A stretch of 64,000 nt of DNA, from assembly GCF_025854275.1 (NCBI RefSeq), contig NZ_CP107567.1, forward strand, positions 6,820,001-6,884,000, given 5' to 3'. This document shows positions 17,425 to 26,685 of the stretch, piece by piece. Source of the DNA: Streptomyces peucetius. GTDB lineage: Bacteria; Actinomycetota; Actinomycetes; Streptomycetales; Streptomycetaceae. Each line of letters starts with the position of its first letter. Positions within the stretch are counted from its first letter, which is position 1. Below the pieces are notes generated by a model. That model was not told the origin of the DNA and did not search any database. It saw nothing but the letters and a program-made list of their open reading frames with translations. The translations under genes and the position numbers were made by a program.

Positions 17425-18603
17425 TCAGGCGTCGAGGATCGACGGCAGCGCCGCCACCAGCTCCTTGACCTCCACCTCCGTGACGGTCAGAGCCGGAGAC
17501 AGCCGCACGGTCTGGGCGCCGGCGGCATTGACGAGGAATCCGGCGTCCTGGGCCGTCTGCCGGACACGCTGGGCCACGGGTTCGGTGAGCTCCACGCCCA
17601 ACAGCAGGCCCGCGCCGCGCACTTCACGGACCAGGGGATGCCTCAGGTCCTCGATCCCGTGCCGCAGCAGCTCACCCGTCCGTACGGCACGGGACAGCAG
17701 CCCCTGTGCCTCGACGGTCTCCAGTACGGCGAGACCCGCCGCGCACGTCACCGGGTTGCCCCCGAAGGTGGAGCCGTGCTGACCGGGGCCCAGCAGCGCG
17801 GCGGCCGGGCCGAACGCCATGGTGGCCCCGATCGGCAGGCCGCCGCCGAGGCCCTTGGCCAGCGTCACCACGTCCGGGTCGGTCCCCTCCGCCGCCTGAT
17901 GGGCGAACCAGCGGCCGGTACGGCCGATACCGGTCTGGACCTCGTCCACGACGAGCAGGCTCCCCGAGGCACGGGTGATCTCACGGGCGGCCCGCAGATA
18001 CCCGGCCGGAGCGGGCACGACGCCCGCCTCGCCCTGGATCGGCTCGACGACGACCGCGGCGGTCTGCTCCGTGACCGCAGCGCGCAGGGCCTCCGTGTCC
18101 CCGAACGGCACATGCGTCACCCCGCCGGGCAGCGGCAGGAACGGGTCACGCTTCGCGGGCTGGCCCGTGAGGGCCAGGGCCCCCATGGTGCGGCCGTGGA
18201 AACCGCCCTCCGTCGCCACGATGCGCGGCCGGCCCGTCCGGCGGGCGATCTTGAAGGCCGCCTCGACCGCCTCCGTACCGGAGTTCGCGAAGAAGACCTT
18301 CCCCGGCCGGCCCGTCAGGCCGAGCAGCCGCTCCGCGAGAGCGACCGCCGGCTCGGAGACGAAGAGGTTCGACACATGGCCCAGCCGGGCGACCTGCTCA
18401 CCGACCGCGGCCACCACCGCGGGATGGGCGTGTCCGAGCGTGTTGACCGCGATGCCGCCGGTGAAGTCGGTGTAGGCGCGCCCCGATTCGTCCCGGACCC
18501 GGCTGCCCTCCCCTTCGACCAGGGCCACCGGGGGAGTGCCGTACGTGTCCATCATGACCGCCTCCCAGCGGTCGGTGAGCGGCATGGTGTGCTCGGCGGT
18601 CAT
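17425..18603 (-). CDS. argD: Acetylornithine aminotransferase
   Basis: 392 residues. This class-III PLP aminotransferase converts N-acetylglutamate semialdehyde to N-acetylornithine. Visible motifs are [47 protein letters not shown] and the PLP lysine in [16 protein letters not shown], followed by [15 protein letters not shown]. The ATG overlaps the argB stop (ATGA). It is the last gene of the isochorismatase-argCJBD unit. In Streptomyces argCJBD is normally followed by argR, argG and argH; here a terminator follows, so the set stops at ornithine. Confidence 0.96.
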   Translation of the reverse strand: MTAEHTMPLTDRWEAVMMDTYGTPPVALVEGEGSRVRDESGRAYTDFTGGIAVNTLGHAHPAVVAAVGEQVARLGHVSNLFVSEPAVALAERLLGLTGRPGKVFFANSGTEAVEAAFKIARRTGRPRIVATEGGFHGRTMGALALTGQPAKRDPFLPLPGGVTHVPFGDTEALRAAVTEQTAAVVVEPIQGEAGVVPAPAGYLRAAREITRASGSLLVVDEVQTGIGRTGRWFAHQAAEGTDPDVVTLAKGLGGGLPIGATMAFGPAAALLGPGQHGSTFGGNPVTCAAGLAVLETVEAQGLLSRAVRTGELLRHGIEDLRHPLVREVRGAGLLLGVELTEPVAQRVRQTAQDAGFLVNAAGAQTVRLSPALTVTEVEVKELVAALPSILDA

Positions 18604-19541
18604 GCGCCGTCCTCCTCGTCGCCGGGGGTGTGGGGCCCGTCGTCGGGGACGACCGTGGTCCCGGGGCTCTTCTCGGCGAGGATGCCGTTCAGCACCGCGT
18701 GCGGCACCCGGCCGTCGAGGACGTCCGCCCGGCCCACACCGGACCGGACCGCCCGGAGGCAGCCCTCCATCTTCGGGAGCATCCCGCTCGCCAGCCCCGG
18801 GAGCAGCTCGTCCAGTTCGGCGGCCGTCAGGCGCTCGATGACCTCGGTGCTGTGGGGCCAGTCGGCGTACAGGCCCTCGACGTCGGTGAGCACCACGAGC
18901 CGCTCGGCGCCGAGGGCGACGGCCAGCGCCGACGCCGCGAGATCGGCGTTGACGTTGTAGACCTGCCCGTCCGCGCCCCGTGCGACGGGGGAGACGACCG
19001 GGATACGGCCCTGGTCCAGCAGCGCCCTTACGGTCTCCGGGTCCACGGCCACGATGTCGCCGACGAGGCCGATGTCCACCGGCCGCCCGTCGACCCGGGC
19101 CGTGCGGCGTACGGCGGTCATGGTGTGCGCGTCCTCGCCCGACATGCCCACGGCGAAGGGGCCGTGGGCGTTGATCGCGCCGACGAGCTCCCGCTGGACC
19201 CGCCCCGTCAGCACCATCCGGACCACGTCCATGGCCTCCGGAGTGGTCACTCTCAGGCCCGCCTCGAAACGCACCTCGAGCCCGAGGCGGTCGAGCATCC
19301 TGCTGATCTGCGGGCCGCCGCCGTGCACTACGACCGGGCGCAGCCCGGCGTGCCACAGCTCCACGACGTCGCGCGCGAACGCCTGCTGGAGGGCGTCGTC
19401 CCCCATGGCGTTGCCGCCGAACTTGATGACGACCGTCCGGCCCCGGAGCTGCGCCGGCCGGGGCGGTTCCACGGCGGGCCGCCCGGCCACGGCGACGGGC
19501 CCTCCGACGGCGGCAGGCATCTGTGTCCTCACTCCGCTCAT
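18600..19541 (-). CDS. argB: Acetylglutamate kinase
   Basis: 313 residues. The amino acid kinase fold is shown by [56 protein letters not shown] and [15 protein letters not shown]. The enzyme phosphorylates N-acetylglutamate. The start (ATG at 19541) overlaps the argJ stop, and a Pro/Ala-rich leader of about 35 residues precedes the fold; Met 8 is an alternative start. If it keeps the arginine inhibition typical of organisms with cyclic acetyl transfer, flux would still be limited by arginine even when the operon is induced. Confidence 0.96.
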   Translation of the reverse strand: MSGVRTQMPAAVGGPVAVAGRPAVEPPRPAQLRGRTVVIKFGGNAMGDDALQQAFARDVVELWHAGLRPVVVHGGGPQISRMLDRLGLEVRFEAGLRVTTPEAMDVVRMVLTGRVQRELVGAINAHGPFAVGMSGEDAHTMTAVRRTARVDGRPVDIGLVGDIVAVDPETVRALLDQGRIPVVSPVARGADGQVYNVNADLAASALAVALGAERLVVLTDVEGLYADWPHSTEVIERLTAAELDELLPGLASGMLPKMEGCLRAVRSGVGRADVLDGRVPHAVLNGILAEKSPGTTVVPDDGPHTPGDEEDGA

Positions 19542-20689
19542 GAACTGTAGGCGCTGTTCTCGTGGACGTACTCGGCGGTGAGGTCGTTGGTCCAGATGAC
19601 CGCCGACGCGTCGCCCGAGCGCAGATCGACCGTGACGGTGATCCGGCGCGTTGACAGGTCGGCCTCCTCCCGGGGCTCTGCGGCCGCGCCGTTCCGGCAG
19701 ACCCACACGCCGTTGATCGCCACGTCCAGCCGGTCGGGGTCGAAGACGGCGTCCGTCGTGCCGATCGCGGACAGCACCCGGCCCCAGTTGGGGTCCTCCC
19801 CGTGGAGCGCGCACTTGAGAAGGTTGTTCCTGGCCACCGAGCGGCCCACCGTCACGGCATCGGCCTCCGACGCCGCACCGACGACCGCCACCTCGATCTC
19901 CTTGGACGCCCCCTCGGCGTCCGACACCAACTGCCCTGCCAGGTCGAGGCAGACGGCGTGCACGGCCTCGGTGAACTCAGCGGCCTGAGGCACCACGCCC
20001 GAGGCGCCCGACGCGAGCAGCAGAACGGTGTCGTTGGTGGACATGCAACCGTCCGAGTCCACCCGGTCGAACGTGGTGGCCACGGCGGCGCGCAGGGCGG
20101 AGTCGAGCAGCGGCGCGCTCGCGTCGGCGTCCGTGGTGAGCACCACCAGCATGGTGGCGAGCCCGGGCGCGAGCATGCCCGCGCCCTTCGCCATGCCGCC
20201 CACCGTCCAGCCGGACCGGGACACCACTGCGGTCTTGCGCACCGAGTCCGTCGTCTTGATCGCCACGGCCGCGGCCTCGCCGCCGTCGGGCGACAGGGCC
20301 TCGGCGGCGGCATCGATGCCGGCCACGACCCGGTCCATGGGCAGCGGTACGCCGATGAGCCCGGTGGAGCACACCGCCACCTCGTCGGGGCCGGCTCCGA
20401 CCGCGCGCGCCGCGCGCTGAGCCATCAGCCGTGCGTCGCCCTCGCCCGTCGGCCCCGTGCACGCGTTGGCGCCACCGGAGTTGAGGACCACGGCGGACAG
20501 CCGGCCGTCGGCGAGCGCCTGCCGCGACCAGCGCACCGGTGCCGCCTGTACGCGGTTGGAGGTGAAGACCCCGGCGGCGGCCTGTGACGGCCCCTGGTTC
20601 ACCACCAGGGCGAGGTCCGGGCCGCCGGACTCCTTGATGCCGGCGCTCACCCCGCTCGCACGGAATCCCCGGGCAGAGGTCACGGTCAC
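19538..20689 (-). CDS. argJ: Ornithine acetyltransferase / N-acetylglutamate synthase, bifunctional
   Basis: 383 residues with GTG start; GGAG lies 7 bases upstream. ArgJ moves the acetyl group from N-acetylornithine to glutamate and so releases ornithine. The autocleavage region [14 protein letters not shown] is present, with the nucleophilic Thr that becomes the N-terminus of the beta chain. [13 protein letters not shown] and [12 protein letters not shown] are further family motifs. The frame is open further upstream, but without a convincing ribosome site. An 88-bp gap separates it from argC, and it overlaps argB by 4 bp. Confidence 0.95.
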   Translation of the reverse strand: MTVTSARGFRASGVSAGIKESGGPDLALVVNQGPSQAAAGVFTSNRVQAAPVRWSRQALADGRLSAVVLNSGGANACTGPTGEGDARLMAQRAARAVGAGPDEVAVCSTGLIGVPLPMDRVVAGIDAAAEALSPDGGEAAAVAIKTTDSVRKTAVVSRSGWTVGGMAKGAGMLAPGLATMLVVLTTDADASAPLLDSALRAAVATTFDRVDSDGCMSTNDTVLLLASGASGVVPQAAEFTEAVHAVCLDLAGQLVSDAEGASKEIEVAVVGAASEADAVTVGRSVARNNLLKCALHGEDPNWGRVLSAIGTTDAVFDPDRLDVAINGVWVCRNGAAAEPREEADLSTRRITVTVDLRSGDASAVIWTNDLTAEYVHENSAYSS

Positions 20690-20777
20690 TGTGCCACTCC
20701 GTTCGCTTCTCCGCCCGCGCAGCTCAGAGGTGCGGGCTTCGTCGTCATTTGCGGGCCGGCGGCTGCGCGTACGTCGC

Positions 20778-22509
<1,732 letters not shown>

Positions 22510-22560
22510 GGCTCGCCCCTCCCCTGATGGTCCGGCCCGCGATCGGGCCTCGAATGTGAC

Positions 22561-22579
22561 TTAGCTTAGCCTAACCTAA
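22561..22579. promoter_or_regulatory. Iron box before isochorismatase-argCJBD
   Basis: TTAGCTTAGCCTAACCTAA differs from the 19-bp consensus at only two positions. It lies about 50 bases upstream of the isochorismatase start and just after the stop of the siderophore-interacting protein. It should place isochorismatase, and by read-through argC, argJ, argB and argD, under DmdR/IdeR repression. Confidence 0.9.
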
Positions 22580-22599
22580 GCCCAAGTGGGATCGGCCTC

Positions 22600-23319
22600 T
22601 CAGGCCGCCCGCCAGTAGCCGAGAGCGTGCAACCGCTCTTTCGGCAGACTGAGTTGCCGCCGTGCGAAGGAGGCCAGGAAGCGGGTGGTCGTGGTGTCGC
22701 AGGCGATCCACAGATAGGAGTCGTCGTCCAGGAGGCCCGGCAGCGCCTGCCGCACCGTCTCCGCCAGGTGTGCGCCGTCGTCCCGCCGCGGCACGCGGAT
22801 GACCTCGTGGTGCACGCCGCCCCCACGGGGGAGGTGGTCGTCGTCCAGCGGGTGGGTCGTCTCGAACCACACAGTGGCGGGCGTGAGCGGCATCGCTTCC
22901 AGCAGGGAGTCGATGGCGGGCCGGGAGGCCGGATCGCCGACCACGAGGAGGCGTGACGGCAGGGGGTCCGGCACGGTGAACTCCGAGCCCTGGACCGTCG
23001 CTTCGACCGTGTCGCCCGGGCGGGCGCTACGGGCCCAGTCGCTGGCGCACCCCGCGTGCAGGGCGAAGTCGATGCCGAACGTGCCGGCGGACGGGTCCGC
23101 GTCCACGAGGGTGTATCCACGCTGATGGGGCCGGCCGTCGTTGTCGAACCAGAGACGGACCCACATCGTCGGATGGGTGCCCGTCGCCCGGAGCATGCCT
23201 CCGTCGGTGAAGGAGACGCGGTGGAGGCGGTCGGAGACCCGTTCGCCGGCCCGCACGGTGAAGGTGAAGTCCTTGCCTCGCATGAGTCTGAGGACGGCGC
23301 CTTGCCAGCCGTGTCCCAT
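22600..23319 (-). CDS. Siderophore-interacting protein (FAD ferric-siderophore reductase)
   Basis: 239 residues. The FAD-binding segment GRPHQRGYTLVDADP carries the family RxYT motif, followed by LHAGCASDWARSARPGDTV, the NAD(P)-binding LLVVGDPASRPAIDSLLEAM, and the typical tail YLWIACDTTTTRFLASFAR with LGYWRAA. ViuB/YqjH-type proteins reduce ferric siderophores to release Fe(II) in the cytoplasm. It lies downstream of the split DUF2470 gene and shares its iron box at 24137. It completes the uptake side of the locus. Confidence 0.93.
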   Translation of the reverse strand: MGHGWQGAVLRLMRGKDFTFTVRAGERVSDRLHRVSFTDGGMLRATGTHPTMWVRLWFDNDGRPHQRGYTLVDADPSAGTFGIDFALHAGCASDWARSARPGDTVEATVQGSEFTVPDPLPSRLLVVGDPASRPAIDSLLEAMPLTPATVWFETTHPLDDDHLPRGGGVHHEVIRVPRRDDGAHLAETVRQALPGLLDDDSYLWIACDTTTTRFLASFARRQLSLPKERLHALGYWRAA

Positions 23320-23386
23320 GGCGCTGCTCCTGGGGCTCGTTGTGGGGTGGGTCGGGGTGATGGTGCGGTGCGGCTCGGCGGACGCG

Positions 23387-23590
23387 TCAGGGCCGGGGCC
23401 GGGAGGCGGGGTGATGCCGGTGCGCGCATTCCCGGGGTGCGGTGAGGAGTTGCCGGATCCGCTCGCCGGCCTCGGCGGCGTCGCGCGCGGGCGCCGGGAA
23501 CAGGAGGCGTAGATCGCAATGGCCGGTGTCGTACTCGCAGCGCAGGGTGACGCTGTGGCGGTCCAGGGCGAAGGGCAGGACCCGGTTCAT
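23387..23590 (-). CDS. DUF2470 protein, C-terminal piece (split gene)
   Basis: 67 residues beginning MNRVLPFALDRHSVTLRCEY and ending in a His/Arg/Pro-rich tail. This is the second half of a DUF2470 domain, which in relatives is continuous with the protein encoded just upstream. Its ATG overlaps the stop of that upstream frame (ATGA), so it could be made by coupled translation as a separate subunit. A single-base shift between the codons for GLAGP and LPAGM would join both halves. Either a true split, a frameshift mutation or a sequencing error explains this. Confidence 0.6.
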   Translation of the reverse strand: MNRVLPFALDRHSVTLRCEYDTGHCDLRLLFPAPARDAAEAGERIRQLLTAPRECAHRHHPASRPRP

Positions 23591-24117
23591 GCCGGCCGGC
23601 AGTCGGGGCCCGCGAGCCCCAGTAGCTCGTCCGTCAACTCCCCGTGGGCGTCGGTGAGATGGGTGAGCATCGCGGCCTCCTCGACGGCGAGCGGGTCGGG
23701 CTCGGCGAGGGTGAACTCGTCGAGCCCGACGTCCGCCGTGCCCGCCGGTGTCCGCAGGGTGACGCGTGCGATGTCGAGCCGCAGGCCGCCGTCGCCCGCC
23801 GGGGCGAGCCATCCGGAGACCGTCACTCTGGCCCGCACGCGGTCCCGGACGGCGGTGGGCGCGATGTCGGTGAACTCCAGCAGGGCGGCGAGGCTGCCGC
23901 GCGGCGCGCCGGCGGCCTGGCGCTCCAACGGGCTGCAGGTCCTGGGGTGGAGCGTGATCCGCCCCCTGGTGCTGACGGAATGCATGCCGATCAGGTCGTA
24001 GGACTGCCCGGCGGTGGTGAGGGACAGCGAGACCGCACGGGCCAGTACGCTGCGCACGCTCTCGGCGGCTGCGGCGGCGGTCGGTTCGGGCGGGGCGGTG
24101 TCGGCGTGGGTGCTCAA
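23587..24117 (-). CDS. DUF2470-family protein, N-terminal piece (split gene)
   Basis: 176 residues with a split-barrel, flavin-reductase-like N-terminal region (SYDLIGMHSVSTRGRITLHP) and the start of the DUF2470 helix (MLTHLTDAHGELTDELLGL). The frame stops right there, where the family normally continues. Related proteins occur next to siderophore-interacting proteins and haem-degrading enzymes in actinobacteria. A good iron box lies about 20 bases before the ATG, so it is the first gene of a short iron-regulated unit with the siderophore-interacting protein. The function is unknown; an accessory role in iron release is only inference. Confidence 0.7.
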   Translation of the reverse strand: MSTHADTAPPEPTAAAAAESVRSVLARAVSLSLTTAGQSYDLIGMHSVSTRGRITLHPRTCSPLERQAAGAPRGSLAALLEFTDIAPTAVRDRVRARVTVSGWLAPAGDGGLRLDIARVTLRTPAGTADVGLDEFTLAEPDPLAVEEAAMLTHLTDAHGELTDELLGLAGPDCRPA

Positions 24118-24136
24118 CGGGCGACCTCCTTCCAGT

Positions 24137-24155
24137 TGAGGTAAGGCTAACCTTA
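24137..24155. promoter_or_regulatory. Iron box before DUF2470 / siderophore-interacting protein
   Basis: TGAGGTAAGGCTAACCTTA shares the AGGCTAACCT core and most of the arms of the 19-bp iron box. It lies about 20 bases upstream of the leftward DUF2470 start. The rest of the gap up to 24361 shows nothing else I can name. Confidence 0.84.
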
Positions 24156-24361
24156 CTTTTCGTTGGAGGGGTGTCCGGGTCGAAGAGGGCGAACGTGATC
24201 CATGTCACGAGCGGCTCCCGTCCGGTCCAACGCACTGCGCCCCCACCGCGGTGGTGGAGGCGCGTGAGCGGGGCCGGGGAGCCGGGCGCGGCGCGCGGTT
24301 TCGTGAGCCGGTGTCACGTGAACCGACGTCACGCACCGCGCCCCTCAAGAACCCCCGGTGC

Positions 24362-24712
24362 TCACTGGTTGAAGGCGTGCAGGCACCACCAGGTGTCCGG
24401 GCCGACGATGCCGTCGACGTCGACGCCGCACCGGGACTGCGCGTCCCGCACGGCGATGTCGGTGATACGGCCGAAGATCCCGTCGATCTCCACGTTCTTG
24501 TAGCCCGCGCCGTGCTGGAGCAGGCACTGCGCGTGCCGGACGGCGGTGCCCGTGCTGCCCATGCTGATCTCCGGATGGCTGTGGGTCTCCGGACACGGGG
24601 CTCTGTCGGCCGTGCCCTGCTGCACGGGGGCGGCGCCGGCGGCCGGAGCCGCGGCTCCCAGACCGAAGAGCAGGACGGTGGCGGCTCCCAGAGCCGCCGA
24701 CTTGAGCTTCAT
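24362..24712 (-). CDS. Secreted peptidoglycan-binding-domain protein
   Basis: 116 residues. A Sec signal peptide (MKLKSAALGAATVLLFGLG, cut near AAAPAAGA) is followed by one peptidoglycan-binding type 1 domain: VRHAQCLLQHGAG, VEIDGIFGRITDIAVRDAQ, VDVDGIVGPDTWWCLHAF. Three cysteines could give disulfides outside the cell. There is no catalytic domain, so it probably only binds the wall or modulates a lytic enzyme. It lies 92 bases after the PhoX-like gene on the same strand and the domain type recurs in the amidase further upstream. Confidence 0.85.
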   Translation of the reverse strand: MKLKSAALGAATVLLFGLGAAAPAAGAAPVQQGTADRAPCPETHSHPEISMGSTGTAVRHAQCLLQHGAGYKNVEIDGIFGRITDIAVRDAQSRCGVDVDGIVGPDTWWCLHAFNQ

Positions 24713-24804
24713 ACGGTTCTCCTTGATCGAAGGTGTCGGAACAAGTCCCCGGTGCCCGACGGCTCCGCCGCGTCCGCGAGCCGGCCGCGCGCCCCGCCGT
24801 GCTC

Positions 24805-26685
24805 TCAGGCGGTGCGGTGAACGGCGACGGTGGCGGAGCGGGGCCTGCCGTCGGCCGGGCCGTTCGGCCAGGTGCTGACGGCACCGGGATCGCCCGCGTC
24901 CGGGGCGCCCCAGCGGGCCGTGCGCTCGCCGGGGTGCTGGATGTTGACGAACAGGGTCCGGCCGTCCGGCGTGGCGGTGACGCCGGTGACCTCGGCGCCA
25001 CGAGGGGCGGTGAGGAAACGCCGGACCGCCCCCGTGGCGGTGTCGGCGGCCAGCAAAGCGTTGTTCCCGGCCTCCCGGTGTGCGGGGGAGGGCCCGTGCA
25101 GGTCGTCGCCACAGATGCCGGTGGAGATCCAGAGGGTTCCGTCCGCGCCGAACCACAGGCCCTTGGGCGCCGCGAACGCGCTGTCGGACGCCGGCAGCGG
25201 GTCACCGACGGTGAGGAACTCCTGCCAGCGGAAGGCATGTTCCCCCGTGCCCTGCTCCTCGTGGTTCTCCTGCCACCGGATGATCCGCCCGTACGGGTCG
25301 CCCTGCGGAGCGAAGCCGGCCGAGGACGGTACGCCGCCTCCGCCCGGGTGCGCGCACGGCGAGCCGCCGTTGCTGTTGGCGAGCGCCAGATACACGTCGC
25401 CGGCCGGTCCGACGGCGACCCGTTCCGGCCGCCCCAGCGGTGTCGCGCCGAGGGCGTCCGCGGCGAGCCTGGCCCGCAGGAGGACGTCGGCCTGGTCGCG
25501 CCAGCCCGCGGCACGGGTGAGCGGGCCCTGTCCGTGCCGCAGCGGCAGCCACTCGCCCGTGCCGTCCGGAGAGATCCGCGCCACGTACAGGGTGCCGTGG
25601 TCGAGCGGGCTTCGGCCCGCCGCCCGCAGCTCGCGCCAACCGCCGTCGCTCACGTACTTGTAGAGGTACTCGCCGTCCTCGGCGTCCGTGCTGTGCACCA
25701 CCACACGCCCGGCGGCCTCGGTGACCGTGGCGCCGCCGTGCATGAAGCGCCCGAGGGCGGTGCGCTTGACCGGCACGGACGACGGGTCGCCGGGGTCGAA
25801 CTCGACCACCCAGCCGAACTCCTTGGGCCGCGCCTCGGCGGAGGCCAGGTCGAACCGGGGGTCGGCACGGTGCCAGGAGTGGCCGAAGCCGGTGGCGGAC
25901 AGCCCGTAGCGCACGTCCGCCTCGCTCCGCCGCCATCCGGGGTCGTCGGTGCCGAAGAAGGCGTTGAAGTTCTCCTCGGCGGCCAGATACGTGCCCCACG
26001 GGGTGACGCCGTGACCGCTGCACGCCAGCACACCGCGCGCCGTGCGGTCCACGGTCACGGGGCCGGAGAACCGCACCGGCGTGTCGCCCGTGATCCTCCG
26101 GTTGCGGGTCGAGTCCACGGCCTGCCAGCGTCCGCCGGTCTCCCTTACCGCCACCACGGAGATGCCCTGGGCGGCGAGTGCCTTGTCGTCCCCGCCGCCG
26201 AGCAGCGCGCGGTCGGCCGTCTCGTGGTTGATCACCAGCAGTCCCTGGCGGCTGCCTGCCGCGCCCTTCGCCGTGGGGAAGAACTGGAGGCCGTGGTGAT
26301 GGCTGCCGATCTGCACGGTTTGCTCGGCCGCCGTGTTCCCGCCGCCCGCGCGCCACCGCGGCCCGGAGGCGCGCAGTGCCAGACCCCACGGGGCCAGGAC
26401 GTCCGCCGTGAATCCGGCGGGGACGGTGACGGTGTCCGCCTCGCTCGCGGGAACCGCGGTGAAGTCCGACGGGCCGATGGGGCCGGCGCCGGACCGTCCG
26501 GGCGGCGCGGCGGCGGCCGCCGCGGCCTGCGGGATGCCCAGGCCCAGCAGCCCGGCGGCCGCCAGAGCGCCGCCGGTGAGAACACCACGGCGGTTCATGC
26601 CGGGCGGTGAAGGGCGCGTGGTGTCCGCGGTGCCCATGGTGTCCGTGGCGTTCGTCGCGGCGTTCGTCGTGGCGTCGTCGCGCAT
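24805..26685 (-). CDS. PhoX-family (DUF839) secreted protein, Tat substrate
   Basis: 626 residues. The leader contains a Tat motif (MNRRGVLTGGALAAAGLLG) after a 30-residue hydrophilic stretch; the Met of the Tat motif could be the true start. The PhoX signature follows: SHHHGLQFFP, LLVINHET, GVLACSGHGVTPWGTYLAAE, YGWVVEFDPGDPSS-like and KYVSDGGW. PhoX enzymes are Ca/Fe-dependent alkaline phosphatases; many streptomycete members are annotated only as DUF839. The ATG shares one base with the stop of the amidase gene (TGATG), showing translational coupling. Phosphate control would be expected, but I cannot point to a clear PHO box. Confidence 0.85.
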   Translation of the reverse strand: MRDDATTNAATNATDTMGTADTTRPSPPGMNRRGVLTGGALAAAGLLGLGIPQAAAAAAAPPGRSGAGPIGPSDFTAVPASEADTVTVPAGFTADVLAPWGLALRASGPRWRAGGGNTAAEQTVQIGSHHHGLQFFPTAKGAAGSRQGLLVINHETADRALLGGGDDKALAAQGISVVAVRETGGRWQAVDSTRNRRITGDTPVRFSGPVTVDRTARGVLACSGHGVTPWGTYLAAEENFNAFFGTDDPGWRRSEADVRYGLSATGFGHSWHRADPRFDLASAEARPKEFGWVVEFDPGDPSSVPVKRTALGRFMHGGATVTEAAGRVVVHSTDAEDGEYLYKYVSDGGWRELRAAGRSPLDHGTLYVARISPDGTGEWLPLRHGQGPLTRAAGWRDQADVLLRARLAADALGATPLGRPERVAVGPAGDVYLALANSNGGSPCAHPGGGGVPSSAGFAPQGDPYGRIIRWQENHEEQGTGEHAFRWQEFLTVGDPLPASDSAFAAPKGLWFGADGTLWISTGICGDDLHGPSPAHREAGNNALLAADTATGAVRRFLTAPRGAEVTGVTATPDGRTLFVNIQHPGERTARWGAPDAGDPGAVSTWPNGPADGRPRSATVAVHRTA

